Assembly (NCBI GenBank): GCA_035547425.1
Contig: DASZUU010000055.1
Span: 1-64,000, forward strand
Length of the DNA stretch: 64,000 nucleotides
Source of the DNA: Alloacidobacterium sp035547425
GTDB lineage: Bacteria; Acidobacteriota; Terriglobia; Terriglobales; Acidobacteriaceae
Direction of reading: 5' to 3'
The notes beneath the pieces were generated by a model, which was not told the origin of the DNA, ran no database searches, and was given only the letters and a program-made list of their open reading frames with translations. Numbering within the stretch: position 1 is the stretch's first letter; every line of letters starts with the position of its first letter. A program made the position numbers and the translations under genes. Positions 7,122-16,007 of this stretch are shown piece after piece.

Positions 7122-8780
7122 TCAGTGAAGAATCTGTATCCATTGGCTGATGAGCTTGATGGCATCGGGAGAAACCTGCCCAGGCTGCAAATATTCATCT
7201 CCCGTCGATTTGCTTTTGACCGGCATAAAGAGGTGGTTCAGGCCGTCAATCTGTACCCCTTCGCTTCCGGGCGCTAGATTGGCATGCTGCAGCCTGTTGA
7301 AATCTTCCTCGCTGACCTGGACATCTTCGACTCCACGCATCACCAGCGCGGGCAATCCAAGTTTCGCCAGCGTTGCTGACGGATCCTGCTGCAACCATGT
7401 TCGCCAATATGCTGCGGGCAGTTGCAATGCGCCGATGCCTAGAACGCGATCGGGCAACATATTTTTATCGTTTACGGTTACAAATATGTCTTCCCACTGT
7501 TTCTGCAGCTGATCCAGCGTTGCCGGGGATGCTCCATGGAGCCTGGCTTGAAAGGCTGCCTGACGCTCGATGGTTTTGTCGATGCTGACTGCCCCTGCCG
7601 CCATCAAAATAAGGCCGCGCACGCTTCCCTTTCCGCCGGCAAGGAAAGCTTTTGCAATCGCCGGAGCCATGGTGCCACCAAGGCTGTGGCCAAGCAGAAA
7701 AATGCGCCGACGATCGATTTCCGGAAGGCCGGAGACGAACTGCAGCGCGGCAACCGCGTCGAGTGTTACTTCATGGTCGAGGTCGGGATGTGCCTCGAAA
7801 GCTTGTGGCGCGAAGTGTGTGCGCTTGTCATAGCGCAAAGTGGCAATTCCGGCAGCCCCCAAACCGAGAGCTATATCCCGGAAAGGCTTATTCGGCCCGA
7901 TGGTTTCGTCGGCGTCCTGCGGCCCGGAGCCTTGCACCATGACCACGACAGGAATAGGCGAGGTGCGCGTTTTCGGCAGGGTCAAAATGGCGGGAAACTT
8001 CAGCCCATCGCTCAGAAATGAAAGCCTGCGCTCCTCCACGGAATTTTCGCCGGAAGGAGGCTGTGCTGCCTGCTCCAGTACAAATCCGACTCGCCGATAG
8101 GCCAGTTGTTGCGCAGGCACTGCAAATTCCATGAGGCTATCCTGTGAGTCGGCCCATATTTCTGCGTCGATTCCGCTGATTGCAAGACGCCAATGTTGCA
8201 GAAGGATTTCCTGCTCATTCAGCTTGCCCTTCCCTGCTTCGGCGGAAGTGAGTTGGATGGGAAGATAGACTCCCTTGCCCTGCGCCAGAAGCGCCCAATA
8301 CTTGCCTTCCGAAGCGGGGTGAGACTTTGCCAGCCAGACCAGGTGCTGCACGCCGCTGGGATCGAAATTATTCAGGACAACCGTGCCTGGATGCAGGTCT
8401 TTCGTTTCTTCTATCTGCTGGACGCTGCTTTTTAGCTGATAAACAAACTTTTCAGCAGCGGGATCGACGGTAACGGTCACATCTTCATCCACTCCGCCGG
8501 CATGGACTGTGAGAATATCTTTCCGCAGGCCGTAGCTTGTATCCAGGTCGGCCTCGCGGGAGCATTTCACAGCTACGCCCTTTGTTGTGAAGGTGTAGCT
8601 GCCTTGCAGATGAAAGTCCTGAGCTTCCCTGAGCAGGCTGTATTCCGCATTGCCGATGGACTTGCCTGCTAATTCAAGAGAAAAGCTGCTATTGGAAGTT
8701 GTGCTTCCCGTTTGAGCGATAACGCAGCCGGCACATATGAACAGCAGCCAGCAGCACTTCCTGAGCCCGGCAAAACGCAT
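7122..8780 (-). CDS. Secreted alpha/beta hydrolase with uncharacterised N-terminal domain
   Basis: This is a 552-residue protein with an N-terminal signal peptide (about residues 1-22). Residues ~30-240 form a beta-rich domain that I do not recognise (KSIGNAEYSLL, DEDVTVTVDPA). Residues ~250-552 are an alpha/beta hydrolase: oxyanion region VQGSGPQD (~282), nucleophile elbow GHSLGG with Ser366, acidic region RGVEDVQV, and catalytic His in GLNHLF. This makes it a serine esterase or peptidase acting outside the cytoplasm. It reads divergently from the TPR gene across 170 bp. The substrate is unknown; the BAAT/DLH-like core suggests small esters or acylated compounds. Confidence 0.82.
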   Translation of the reverse strand: MRFAGLRKCCWLLFICAGCVIAQTGSTTSNSSFSLELAGKSIGNAEYSLLREAQDFHLQGSYTFTTKGVAVKCSREADLDTSYGLRKDILTVHAGGVDEDVTVTVDPAAEKFVYQLKSSVQQIEETKDLHPGTVVLNNFDPSGVQHLVWLAKSHPASEGKYWALLAQGKGVYLPIQLTSAEAGKGKLNEQEILLQHWRLAISGIDAEIWADSQDSLMEFAVPAQQLAYRRVGFVLEQAAQPPSGENSVEERRLSFLSDGLKFPAILTLPKTRTSPIPVVVMVQGSGPQDADETIGPNKPFRDIALGLGAAGIATLRYDKRTHFAPQAFEAHPDLDHEVTLDAVAALQFVSGLPEIDRRRIFLLGHSLGGTMAPAIAKAFLAGGKGSVRGLILMAAGAVSIDKTIERQAAFQARLHGASPATLDQLQKQWEDIFVTVNDKNMLPDRVLGIGALQLPAAYWRTWLQQDPSATLAKLGLPALVMRGVEDVQVSEEDFNRLQHANLAPGSEGVQIDGLNHLFMPVKSKSTGDEYLQPGQVSPDAIKLISQWIQILH

Positions 8781-8950
8781 CCCCTCATTCCCTCATAAAG
8801 CGTTCTGAGCCAGTGTATGCGAGAAATGGCTAAGTGATTGAGAAGTGCCCTGCTGTGCCTCGTAACTCATTCCGGTTTACAATCGTCTTATAAGCAGATA
8901 CTGTCCTTTCACCGGGCGGCATCGAAATCATAAGAACAGGCCGAAGTTGC

Positions 8951-11191
8951 ATGAAGCGCGGCTCCACAATGCTCCGAAGCCACTGGCAGGGGTTCTCCTT
9001 GAAGAAAACTCGCAAGGTTCCATATACAAGCTGCAATCGTCGTCTCTTACTGGTAGCTACTTTGGCTTTGGTTCCGGTTTGTGGTCCACAGGTTTTTGCG
9101 CAGACAGCGACTGCATCCAGCAATTCCTCTGCAAAAGCTCCGGATGCGACAGCGACTGCCGATCCTCAGAAGGCGGACCGCGCGGCTGCGTACTATCACT
9201 ACGCGCTGGCGCACAGCTATGAAGAGATGGCGACTACGTATGGCCGTCCGGAGTATGCAACACGCGCGATTGAAGAATATAAGCTGGCGCTGAATGCCGA
9301 TCCTGATTCGCCTTACCTGAATGCGCATCTCGCGGAGCTTTATTTCCAGACCGGACATGTGCGCGACGCTATTGCCGCAGCCGAGGCTGAAATCAAGAAG
9401 AACCCGGATAATCTGGATGCGCACAAGCTGCTGGGGCGTATTTATCTGCGATCTCTCGGGAATGTGCAGAGCGGCGGCCCGTCCGACCAGATGATGAAGC
9501 TGGCTATCAGCCAGTATGCGGAAATTGTGCGGCTGGAACCGAACAGCACCGAGAACCGCTTGCTGCTCGGGCGACTTTATACCTTGAATCATGATTCTGC
9601 GCATGCCGAAGAGCAGTTCAAAGCAGCGCAGAAGATCGATCCGGATTCGGAAGATGTTGTTCTGAATATTGCCGGGCTTTACAGCGAACAGGGCGATAAC
9701 AAGCGGGCCATCCAGGTGCTTTCAGCTCTTCCGGAAAGCGACCAGTCGGCGAAAACGCTTTATGCGCTGGGGCAGACATATGATCAGATCAAGGACAACA
9801 AGAATGCTCTCGCGGCGTATCAGAAGGCTTTCGATCTGGAGCCTGACAATCTGGATGTAGAGCGCGCCCTGGCACAGGCGCAGCTCACCGAGGGACAGGA
9901 AGACGCGGCGCTAAAGTCTTTCAAAGACGTAGCTGCCGGGGATCCGAGCGATGCGCAATCATTGCTGCGCGTTGCGGAGATTGAACGCCGCCAGGGCCAT
10001 TACGATGAGGCATTGGCTACGTTGAAGAAAGCCAAGGATCTAGTTTCGGATTCGCTGGAGATCAACTTCAACGAGGCTCTGACCTTTGACGCGCTCGGCC
10101 AATACGATCAGGCTGCGCAGATTTTAGAAAAGCTGGTCAGCGATTCCGAGCACGTTACCGGCCAATATACGGAAGGCGAAAAGAGCAACCGTTCGATCTT
10201 TCTGGATCGGCTTGCGAACGTCTATCGCGAACAAGGCAAGACCGACCTTGCAGTCGCGACGTATCACAAGATGGCGGATATGGGCGGCGACTATACGCTG
10301 CGCGGCTATTCGAACATCGTGGATGCCTATCGCGACGCGCATGCTTACGACAAGGCCACAGCCGCCGCTCGTGAAGCAGTGACCAAGCTGGCTGCCGATA
10401 AGGATAACGAGCGCGATGCCAAACTGATGCTTGCCGCGCAATTGGCAGATACCGGCAAAGCAGAGGAGGGCATCAACCTGGCAAAGAGCCTGCTGAATGG
10501 CTCGCCCGATGATCGCTCGGTTCAGCTGCGGCTTGCAGAGATTTACACGCGCCTGAAGAAATGGAAGGACGCTGCCGAAGCCATCGATAAGGCGGATGCC
10601 ATTTCGAGCAAGCCGGACACGGATAAAGCTGAAACTGCCACCGCCAAGGCCGACGATAAGATTTACATCTACTTCCTTCGCGGCACGCTGGAAGAGCGTC
10701 AGAAACATTACGACGAGGCCGAAGTACAGTTTCGCAAGCTGCTGGAAATCGACCCAAACAACGCGCTCACGCTCAACTATCTTGGCTATATGCTGGCCGA
10801 CCGCGGTGTCCGCATGCCGGAAGCGCTGGCCATGATTAAGAAGGCCGTACAGCTCGATCCGCAGAACTATGCCTATCTCGATTCGCTGGGCTGGGCCTAC
10901 TTCAAGATGGGCCAGTACACGCTGGCGGAAGAGAACCTGACTCGCGCTGTGGCTCGCAACAGCACCGATCCGACGGTGCATGACCACCTGGGCGAGCTGT
11001 ATGAGAAAACGAACCGGCTCAAGTTGGCTGCCGCGCAGTGGGAACAATCGTTGAATGAGTATGCCCGCACTGTTCCGGCTGATGCTGATCCCGGCGACAT
11101 TGGCAAAGTGCAGAAAAAGCTCGATAACGTCCGCGTAAGGCTGGCTAAGGAGTCGTCAGCTGGCACGCTGGTCAGCAACCCCAAGCCCTAA
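8951..11191 (+). CDS. Exported tetratricopeptide-repeat protein
   Basis: This 746-residue protein has a long basic N-terminus, a hydrophobic segment (LLLVATLALVPVCGP, ~32-46) and then many TPR units from about residue 75 to the end (for example YHYALAHSYEEMA, LLGRLYTLNHDSAHAEEQF, LDSLGWAYFKMGQYTLAEE). TPR arrays are protein-binding scaffolds; periplasmic ones often serve envelope assembly or polymer secretion. Several ATGs lie near the start and none has a strong SD, so the exact N-terminus is uncertain; MLRSHW at 8969 is an alternative. Its stop codon overlaps the ATG of the dGTPase-like gene (TAATG), so the two are coupled. Confidence 0.85.
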   Translation: MKRGSTMLRSHWQGFSLKKTRKVPYTSCNRRLLLVATLALVPVCGPQVFAQTATASSNSSAKAPDATATADPQKADRAAAYYHYALAHSYEEMATTYGRPEYATRAIEEYKLALNADPDSPYLNAHLAELYFQTGHVRDAIAAAEAEIKKNPDNLDAHKLLGRIYLRSLGNVQSGGPSDQMMKLAISQYAEIVRLEPNSTENRLLLGRLYTLNHDSAHAEEQFKAAQKIDPDSEDVVLNIAGLYSEQGDNKRAIQVLSALPESDQSAKTLYALGQTYDQIKDNKNALAAYQKAFDLEPDNLDVERALAQAQLTEGQEDAALKSFKDVAAGDPSDAQSLLRVAEIERRQGHYDEALATLKKAKDLVSDSLEINFNEALTFDALGQYDQAAQILEKLVSDSEHVTGQYTEGEKSNRSIFLDRLANVYREQGKTDLAVATYHKMADMGGDYTLRGYSNIVDAYRDAHAYDKATAAAREAVTKLAADKDNERDAKLMLAAQLADTGKAEEGINLAKSLLNGSPDDRSVQLRLAEIYTRLKKWKDAAEAIDKADAISSKPDTDKAETATAKADDKIYIYFLRGTLEERQKHYDEAEVQFRKLLEIDPNNALTLNYLGYMLADRGVRMPEALAMIKKAVQLDPQNYAYLDSLGWAYFKMGQYTLAEENLTRAVARNSTDPTVHDHLGELYEKTNRLKLAAAQWEQSLNEYARTVPADADPGDIGKVQKKLDNVRVRLAKESSAGTLVSNPKP

Positions 11192-12330
11192 TGATGGGAC
11201 TGCCCTCCGGCTGCCGAGTCTCTGACGCCGCAGGCGATTCGCTTGCGGCTCGCGCCTTTCCCGAGCCGCCGCATCCCTACCGTTCTGCCTTTCAGCGGGA
11301 TCGCGGGCGTGTGATCCATGCTCGCGCTTTTCGCCGCCTTGCAGGTAAAACACAGGTCTTTACGCATCGCTATTCGGATCACTTTCGCAGCCGCCTGACG
11401 CACACCATGGAAGTCGCGCAGATTGCGCGAACTGTGGCCGTTACATTGGGGCTGAACGAAGACCTCACCGAAACGCTGGCGCTGGTGCATGACATTGGCC
11501 ATCCGCCTTTTGGGCATGCAGGAGAGCGCGCTCTCGATGCGGCGCTCCGCAGGCATGGATTGCGGTTCGACCACAATTTGCATGCGCTCCGCATCGTCGA
11601 GCATTTTGAGCTGCGCTATGCCGCATTTCGCGGATTGAATTTAACGCTGGCAGTTCGAGAAGGAATCATCAAGCACTCCCGCGACTACTCGGAGGAGCAG
11701 CATCCGGAGCTGGCGGAATATTTTCTGGCGCAGAGGCCGCCGCTGGAAGCCCAGATTATCGATCTGGCGGATGAAATCGCATATCTTACGGCTGATCTCG
11801 ATGACGGCATGGAAGCGGAGATACTGCATCTCGATCACATTCGTCGGCATGTGCGTCTTTTCGAGCAGTTTTATGTTCCGATGCAGGCCAGATATCCGAA
11901 TGCTCCGGAGAAGCTGGTTTTTAACGAAGCATTAAAAGGCATGCTGAACGCGCTGGTCAGTAATTTGCTTTCAGAAACTGAAAGGCAGATCGAGAGCGCG
12001 CATGTCGCAACGCTTGCGGATATCCGTAATGCGCCGCACAGGCTGGCGGCGTTTTCTCCGGAGATGGAAGCGCTGCGGCTCGAAGCGAAGCATTATCTGT
12101 ATGACAATCTTTATAACTGCGAGGAGCTGACGCGTGACCACGAGGAAGCCGAACGCGTGATCGCAGAATTATTCTCGGCCTGGACGGAAGAGCCTTCCCT
12201 GTTGCCGTCCAGCTATGCCTCGCGCGTCAGTGAAGAAGGCGCGCCGCGGGTCGTTGCCGATTACATTGCAGGCATGACCGACAATTTCATCATGACGCAG
12301 TATCAGGATTTCAGAAAGATATCGCTGTAG
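11191..12330 (+). CDS. dgt: Deoxyguanosinetriphosphate triphosphohydrolase-like protein
   Basis: This 379-residue HD-domain protein hydrolyses dNTPs to nucleoside plus triphosphate in its characterised relatives. The metal-binding set is visible: His71 in RLTHTMEVAQ, His100-Asp101 in ALVHDIGHPPFGHAGE, and the downstream Asp in DLADEIAYLTADLDDG. The short form (about 380 residues) matches the dGTPase-like type 2 group rather than the ~500-residue E. coli enzyme. It overlaps the TPR gene by one base (TAATG). It ends 7 bp from the convergent asd-like gene. Confidence 0.88.
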   Translation: MMGLPSGCRVSDAAGDSLAARAFPEPPHPYRSAFQRDRGRVIHARAFRRLAGKTQVFTHRYSDHFRSRLTHTMEVAQIARTVAVTLGLNEDLTETLALVHDIGHPPFGHAGERALDAALRRHGLRFDHNLHALRIVEHFELRYAAFRGLNLTLAVREGIIKHSRDYSEEQHPELAEYFLAQRPPLEAQIIDLADEIAYLTADLDDGMEAEILHLDHIRRHVRLFEQFYVPMQARYPNAPEKLVFNEALKGMLNALVSNLLSETERQIESAHVATLADIRNAPHRLAAFSPEMEALRLEAKHYLYDNLYNCEELTRDHEEAERVIAELFSAWTEEPSLLPSSYASRVSEEGAPRVVADYIAGMTDNFIMTQYQDFRKISL

Positions 12331-12336
12331 ATTTGT

Positions 12337-13365
12337 CTACTGCACTTTTCCCTGAGGCCGGACGCGTCTCAGCTCCAGAGCGCAAGCCAGGGCGTTGATG
12401 GATGCCAGCTTCAGGTTATCGAATGCTGCCCATATCCAGAAGCGCCTTGTTGCTTCTGTGTTGCCGTCTGCCGTACGCACACGTAACAGAATATCTTCCT
12501 GCCCGGCACAGCTGAGATTGCTTGGAGGATCGGATTCTCCCATCACGATATCCACGTGCTCGCCGCTCAGGGCAGCTTCCAGATGCTCATTGCTCAATGG
12601 AGCGTCGAATTCCAGTGCCAGCGAAATGGTGTAGCCGTGAAATACCGGCGCATGGGCCAGCTGGATCGCGATTTCCGGCAGCGCGGTACTTGCGGCCAGC
12701 TGCGCATAGTGGCGACGGATGCGAGCTTCGCTGACGCCAAGATGCACCTTGGACGATTCACCCAGGGAAGGCAGCAGGTTGAAGGCTATCTGCGCGTCGT
12801 ACATTTCTTTGGGCAGGGTCTGGAAATTCAGCAGGCTTACAGTTTGCTGGTGCAGTTCATCGAGCGCGGCACGGCCATATTCAGAAGCGGGCTCAAGCAC
12901 GGTTGCCGAAGCAGAACGAACCGGCGCTACACTGCCCGCCCGCTGCAGCAAAAGTGCCAGAGCGACTGCGGCAGGATGAGCTGGAATTACGGCGGGAGTC
13001 TGCAGGTCCGGCACAGAAGCGGCCTGCACCCAGGGACCGCGCACGAGCACCTTCGGCTCATTTTCCAGCGCGTAGCTCATGTCGACGATGCTGGCGCCTG
13101 CTTTATGCGCATTCTGCCAATGCTTGCGGGTAACGTCTTCCGATCCGGCAAAAAACGTGAAGTCCACGTTGGCAAAGGAGCCTGCTTCGATGCGCTGAAT
13201 GAACGTGACTTCATCGCCGACGGATTCAAGCTGGCCAAGGGCCGTCTCGTCATCCATCAGCAGAAAATCTGAAGCGCCGAAGGGCGATTCGCCAAGAGCT
13301 TCGTTGAGCTCCTTGCCGCGCAGTGATGCAGCGCCTACGATTGCAATTTTGTATGTATCCGGCAT
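12337..13365 (-). CDS. Aspartate-semialdehyde-dehydrogenase-like protein without catalytic cysteine
   Basis: This is a 342-residue protein of the Asd/ArgC family: an N-terminal nucleotide fold (KIAIVGAASLRGKEL) and a C-terminal dimerisation domain (~residues 125-320). The active-site Cys expected in a PGC segment is absent: the corresponding stretch reads VIPAHPAAVAL, and the only visible cysteines lie near the C-terminus. It is therefore unlikely to be an active dehydrogenase; a comparison is the USG-1-like group. The start MPDTYK is chosen because its ATG overlaps the pssA stop (TGATG); the frame runs on to 13530 inside pssA. It is the third gene of psd-pssA-asd-like. Confidence 0.82.
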   Translation of the reverse strand: MPDTYKIAIVGAASLRGKELNEALGESPFGASDFLLMDDETALGQLESVGDEVTFIQRIEAGSFANVDFTFFAGSEDVTRKHWQNAHKAGASIVDMSYALENEPKVLVRGPWVQAASVPDLQTPAVIPAHPAAVALALLLQRAGSVAPVRSASATVLEPASEYGRAALDELHQQTVSLLNFQTLPKEMYDAQIAFNLLPSLGESSKVHLGVSEARIRRHYAQLAASTALPEIAIQLAHAPVFHGYTISLALEFDAPLSNEHLEAALSGEHVDIVMGESDPPSNLSCAGQEDILLRVRTADGNTEATRRFWIWAAFDNLKLASINALACALELRRVRPQGKVQ

Positions 13366-14192
13366 CAGTTTTGACCTGTTGGATGAGGAGGAAGTCGTCG
13401 GCCACGCCGCGAGGAATAAGCTATCCGCGCCAGAATACCCGAAAACATGTACATGAGCGCCATAAGAATCAGCACGTATTGGGAAAAGAAGACAAGCGCG
13501 TAGAGCACCAGTCCAATGAGCACCATCCATTGGAAGGGGTGCCGGTTGGAAAGGTTGATTTCCTTGCCGCTCCAGAAGCGCCAGGTGCTGACCATGAGAA
13601 AACCGATCAGCCCGACCAGCGCCATCCAGATGATGGCAACCCAGCTGATAGAGATGGGGATGCCTTTGAAAAAGTGAATGACTGCGGCGATGACCCCGGC
13701 GGCTGCGGGAATGGGCATGCCGACAAAATATTTTCGACCGGGACGTCCGGGATTCTTCGGCACCGGATCGTGGCTGATGTTGAAGCGCGCCAGACGGCTG
13801 GCTCCGCAGAGCAGGAAGAGGAAGCAGACAAACGCGCCCAGCTGTACGATTTTCTGACGATAGATGGGATCACCCATCGCGGGCAACATGCGAAATCCCC
13901 AGGTAAACGCCAAAATGCTGGGGGCTACGCCGAAGGTGATTACGTCGGCCAGCGAATCCAGTTCCTTGCCGAAATCGCTGGTGGTGTTGGTCATGCGCGC
14001 AATTCTGCCGTCGAGCGCGTCAAACGGAATGGCGAACCCTATGGCAAGCGCTGCCCAGTCGAAGTGGTGCGGCTCCTGGACGGAGCCCTGAAGGCTTTGG
14101 GTAATGGCAAAATAGCCGGCGGCAATGTTTCCCGCCGTGAACAGCGAGGGCAGGATATACATGCCCCTGCGGCGCCGGCGTCCGTTTGCCAT
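13365..14192 (-). CDS. pssA: CDP-diacylglycerol-serine O-phosphatidyltransferase
   Basis: This 275-residue inner-membrane enzyme condenses CDP-diacylglycerol with serine to phosphatidylserine. The complete CDP-alcohol phosphotransferase signature is present: D61-G62...A65-R66, G75, D79, D83 (in DGRIARMTNTTSDFGKELDS and the following LAD). Several membrane helices follow (LVGLIGFLMVS, IGLVLYALVFFS). An Arg-rich N-terminus precedes them. Its ATG overlaps the psd stop (TAATG) and its stop overlaps the asd-like ATG (TGATG), so the three genes form one tightly coupled operon. Together with psd it makes phosphatidylethanolamine. Confidence 0.93.
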   Translation of the reverse strand: MANGRRRRRGMYILPSLFTAGNIAAGYFAITQSLQGSVQEPHHFDWAALAIGFAIPFDALDGRIARMTNTTSDFGKELDSLADVITFGVAPSILAFTWGFRMLPAMGDPIYRQKIVQLGAFVCFLFLLCGASRLARFNISHDPVPKNPGRPGRKYFVGMPIPAAAGVIAAVIHFFKGIPISISWVAIIWMALVGLIGFLMVSTWRFWSGKEINLSNRHPFQWMVLIGLVLYALVFFSQYVLILMALMYMFSGILARIAYSSRRGRRLPPHPTGQN

Positions 14193-14860
14193 TAAGCGAG
14201 CGACTCCACTTCAAGCTCTGCGAAAACCGAGTCGCCGGAAAGTTCAGGGATATGCGCCAGCACGGTCGAGCCGCCCTTTACGGCATCACCTACCTGCACG
14301 CGCAACTCTGCATAACCGGGAATCAGAACATCGACTCTGGAGCCGAACTTGATAAGCCCGACCCGTTGGCCGCGCTCAATCCGGTCGCCGGACTTGAAAT
14401 TGAAGACGATGCGGCGCGCCAGCAAACCGGCAATCTGCTTAAAGGCGATCTCGTGCCCGTCATCGCTTTCGATAACTGCCACATTCTGCTCGTTTTTCTC
14501 GGCGGAATCAGGATTTAGCGCGTTCAGGAATTCGCCCTTTTGATAGCGCACTTCGCGCAGGATGCCGGAGACGGGCGAACGATTGACGTGCACATTGAAA
14601 ACACTGAGGAAAATGCTCATGCGCAGGCTTTCGCCCGATGGTGTGACAACGCGCTCGATCGACGTCAGCTTGCCGTCGGCGGGAGAAACGATCAGGCCCT
14701 CTCCCTGGGGGATTTCGCGCTGAGGATCGCGAAAAAACCAGAGAAAGAACGCCGCTAACAGCAATGGAATCAGCGTCCAATACCAGACACCGGTGAAAAA
14801 AAGCACAAGTCCTGCGACAAGCAGGAGCGCCAGACCGTAGAGATAACCGTCACGAACCAT
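14192..14860 (-). CDS. psd: Phosphatidylserine decarboxylase proenzyme (short, GS-processing type)
   Basis: This 222-residue membrane-anchored enzyme converts phosphatidylserine to phosphatidylethanolamine. Two hydrophobic segments lie at residues ~7-42. The catalytic region has SPADGKL, FLSVFNVHVNRSPVSG and KFGSR, where Gly173-Ser174 is the self-cleavage site that turns Ser into the pyruvoyl group. The short form resembles the archaetidylserine-type Psd. The start at 14860 (MVRDGYL) fits the family; the frame runs open to 15148 but that extension is opposite another gene. It is the first gene of psd-pssA-asd-like, with 1-bp overlaps. Confidence 0.92.
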   Translation of the reverse strand: MVRDGYLYGLALLLVAGLVLFFTGVWYWTLIPLLLAAFFLWFFRDPQREIPQGEGLIVSPADGKLTSIERVVTPSGESLRMSIFLSVFNVHVNRSPVSGILREVRYQKGEFLNALNPDSAEKNEQNVAVIESDDGHEIAFKQIAGLLARRIVFNFKSGDRIERGQRVGLIKFGSRVDVLIPGYAELRVQVGDAVKGGSTVLAHIPELSGDSVFAELEVESLA

Positions 14861-15010
14861 GAGAGATACTTCTTTTATTATAGGGTGTTTGTTCCGCGCG
14901 TAACTGTCAGAAAGGATGCAAAAAGGCTGATGACAGTCGAGAATCCGGCGTGAAAGCGATACCATAAGGGTATGGCCAGAGGCTGGGAAAGTAAATCTGT
15001 GGAGGAACAA

Positions 15011-15211
15011 GTGGCAGAAAAGCAAGCAGAGACTGAAGAAGGCACCAGAAAACCGAATGCTGCCGCCGAAGCAGCGCGCAAGCGCCAGCTTCAGGAACTG
15101 GAGCTGCAGCGTGAACGGATTCTGGACGAACGCACTTCCAGTCCTCACCGCCGCGCTGCGCTCGAAGCTGCATTAGCAGATATTGAGGCGCGACTGTCCT
15201 CGTTATCGTAA
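15011..15211 (+). CDS. Small charged coiled-coil protein, unknown function
   Basis: This 66-residue protein is rich in Ala/Glu/Arg and predicted to be one long helix (QLQELELQRERILDER, ALEAALADIEARL). I do not recognise the family. GTG at 15011 is taken as the start because GGAGG lies five bases upstream; an in-frame ATG at 14972 would add 13 residues but its AAGGG is only one base away. It is divergent from psd and ends three bases before the convergent dehydrogenase gene. Confidence 0.6.
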   Translation: MAEKQAETEEGTRKPNAAAEAARKRQLQELELQRERILDERTSSPHRRAALEAALADIEARLSSLS

Positions 15212-15214
15212 GCC

Positions 15215-15991
15215 TTACGCCTGCTTACGATGGAAGAGCAAGGAATTTGCCTGATCGATGGTGGTCAGGGAAATCCTGGCAATATTGACGTGCGCGGGAC
15301 GCGTTACTGCCCATAGGATCGCGTCTGCCACATCGGTTGCTTTCAGGGGCGTGAGCCCTTGATATACCTTTGCAGCACGATCCTTATCACCGCGAAAACG
15401 TACTTCGCTGAATTCCGTTTCCACCATGCCCGGGTCGACGCTGGTCACCCGGACCGGCGTGCCCAGAAGGTCCTGTCGCAGACCATCGTTGATGGCGTGT
15501 TCGGCTGCCTTGGTGCCGCAATAAACGGCTCCGCCGGGGTAGGTGATATCTCCGGCGGTTGAGCCCAGATTGACGACGTGCCCGGCTCCCCGAGCCACCA
15601 TTCCGGGCACTACCGCCCGAGTAACATAAAGCAAGCCTTTCACATTGGTGTCGATCATCTCTTCCCAATCCTGCAGCTTGCCTTCATACACTTTGTCGAG
15701 GCCGCGGCTTAATCCGGCATTATTGACCAGAATGTCGATGTCTTTCCACGCTTCGGGCAGCGATTCAAGCGTGCGCGTTACAGCTGCGGCGTCGCTTACA
15801 TCGAGCGAAATTGTATGTATTTCCTGGGCGCCGGCGTTTTTCAGCTTCGGCGTCAATTCCTGGAAGCGTTCCGCGCGACGGGCGGCCAGAAGCAGACGCA
15901 TCCCCTCAGCCGCAAATGCAAGCGCGGTAGCTTCTCCGATGCCTGAGCTGGCGCCAGTAACAAAAGCAATTTTCCCGGTCAATTTCTGCAT
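15215..15991 (-). CDS. Short-chain dehydrogenase/reductase (YdfG-like)
   Basis: This 258-residue classical SDR has the cofactor motif TGASSGIG (~residues 14-21), the structural motif NNAG, the catalytic Tyr-Lys in YCGTK, and the PG motif after VDPGMVETEFSEVRF. That last stretch and the overall length resemble YdfG-type NADP-dependent 3-hydroxy acid dehydrogenases, which oxidise serine, threonine or malonic semialdehyde derivatives. The substrate remains a guess. The gene lies 16 bp downstream of the NAD-binding oxidoreductase gene and probably forms an operon with it. Confidence 0.86.
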   Translation of the reverse strand: MQKLTGKIAFVTGASSGIGEATALAFAAEGMRLLLAARRAERFQELTPKLKNAGAQEIHTISLDVSDAAAVTRTLESLPEAWKDIDILVNNAGLSRGLDKVYEGKLQDWEEMIDTNVKGLLYVTRAVVPGMVARGAGHVVNLGSTAGDITYPGGAVYCGTKAAEHAINDGLRQDLLGTPVRVTSVDPGMVETEFSEVRFRGDKDRAAKVYQGLTPLKATDVADAILWAVTRPAHVNIARISLTTIDQANSLLFHRKQA

Positions 15992-16007
15992 GCTGTCATC
16001 CTAAATT

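Noticed and set aside
12337..13365. A functional aspartate-semialdehyde dehydrogenase (asd)
   Set aside because: The catalytic cysteine is missing at the expected site, so the asd symbol was withheld.
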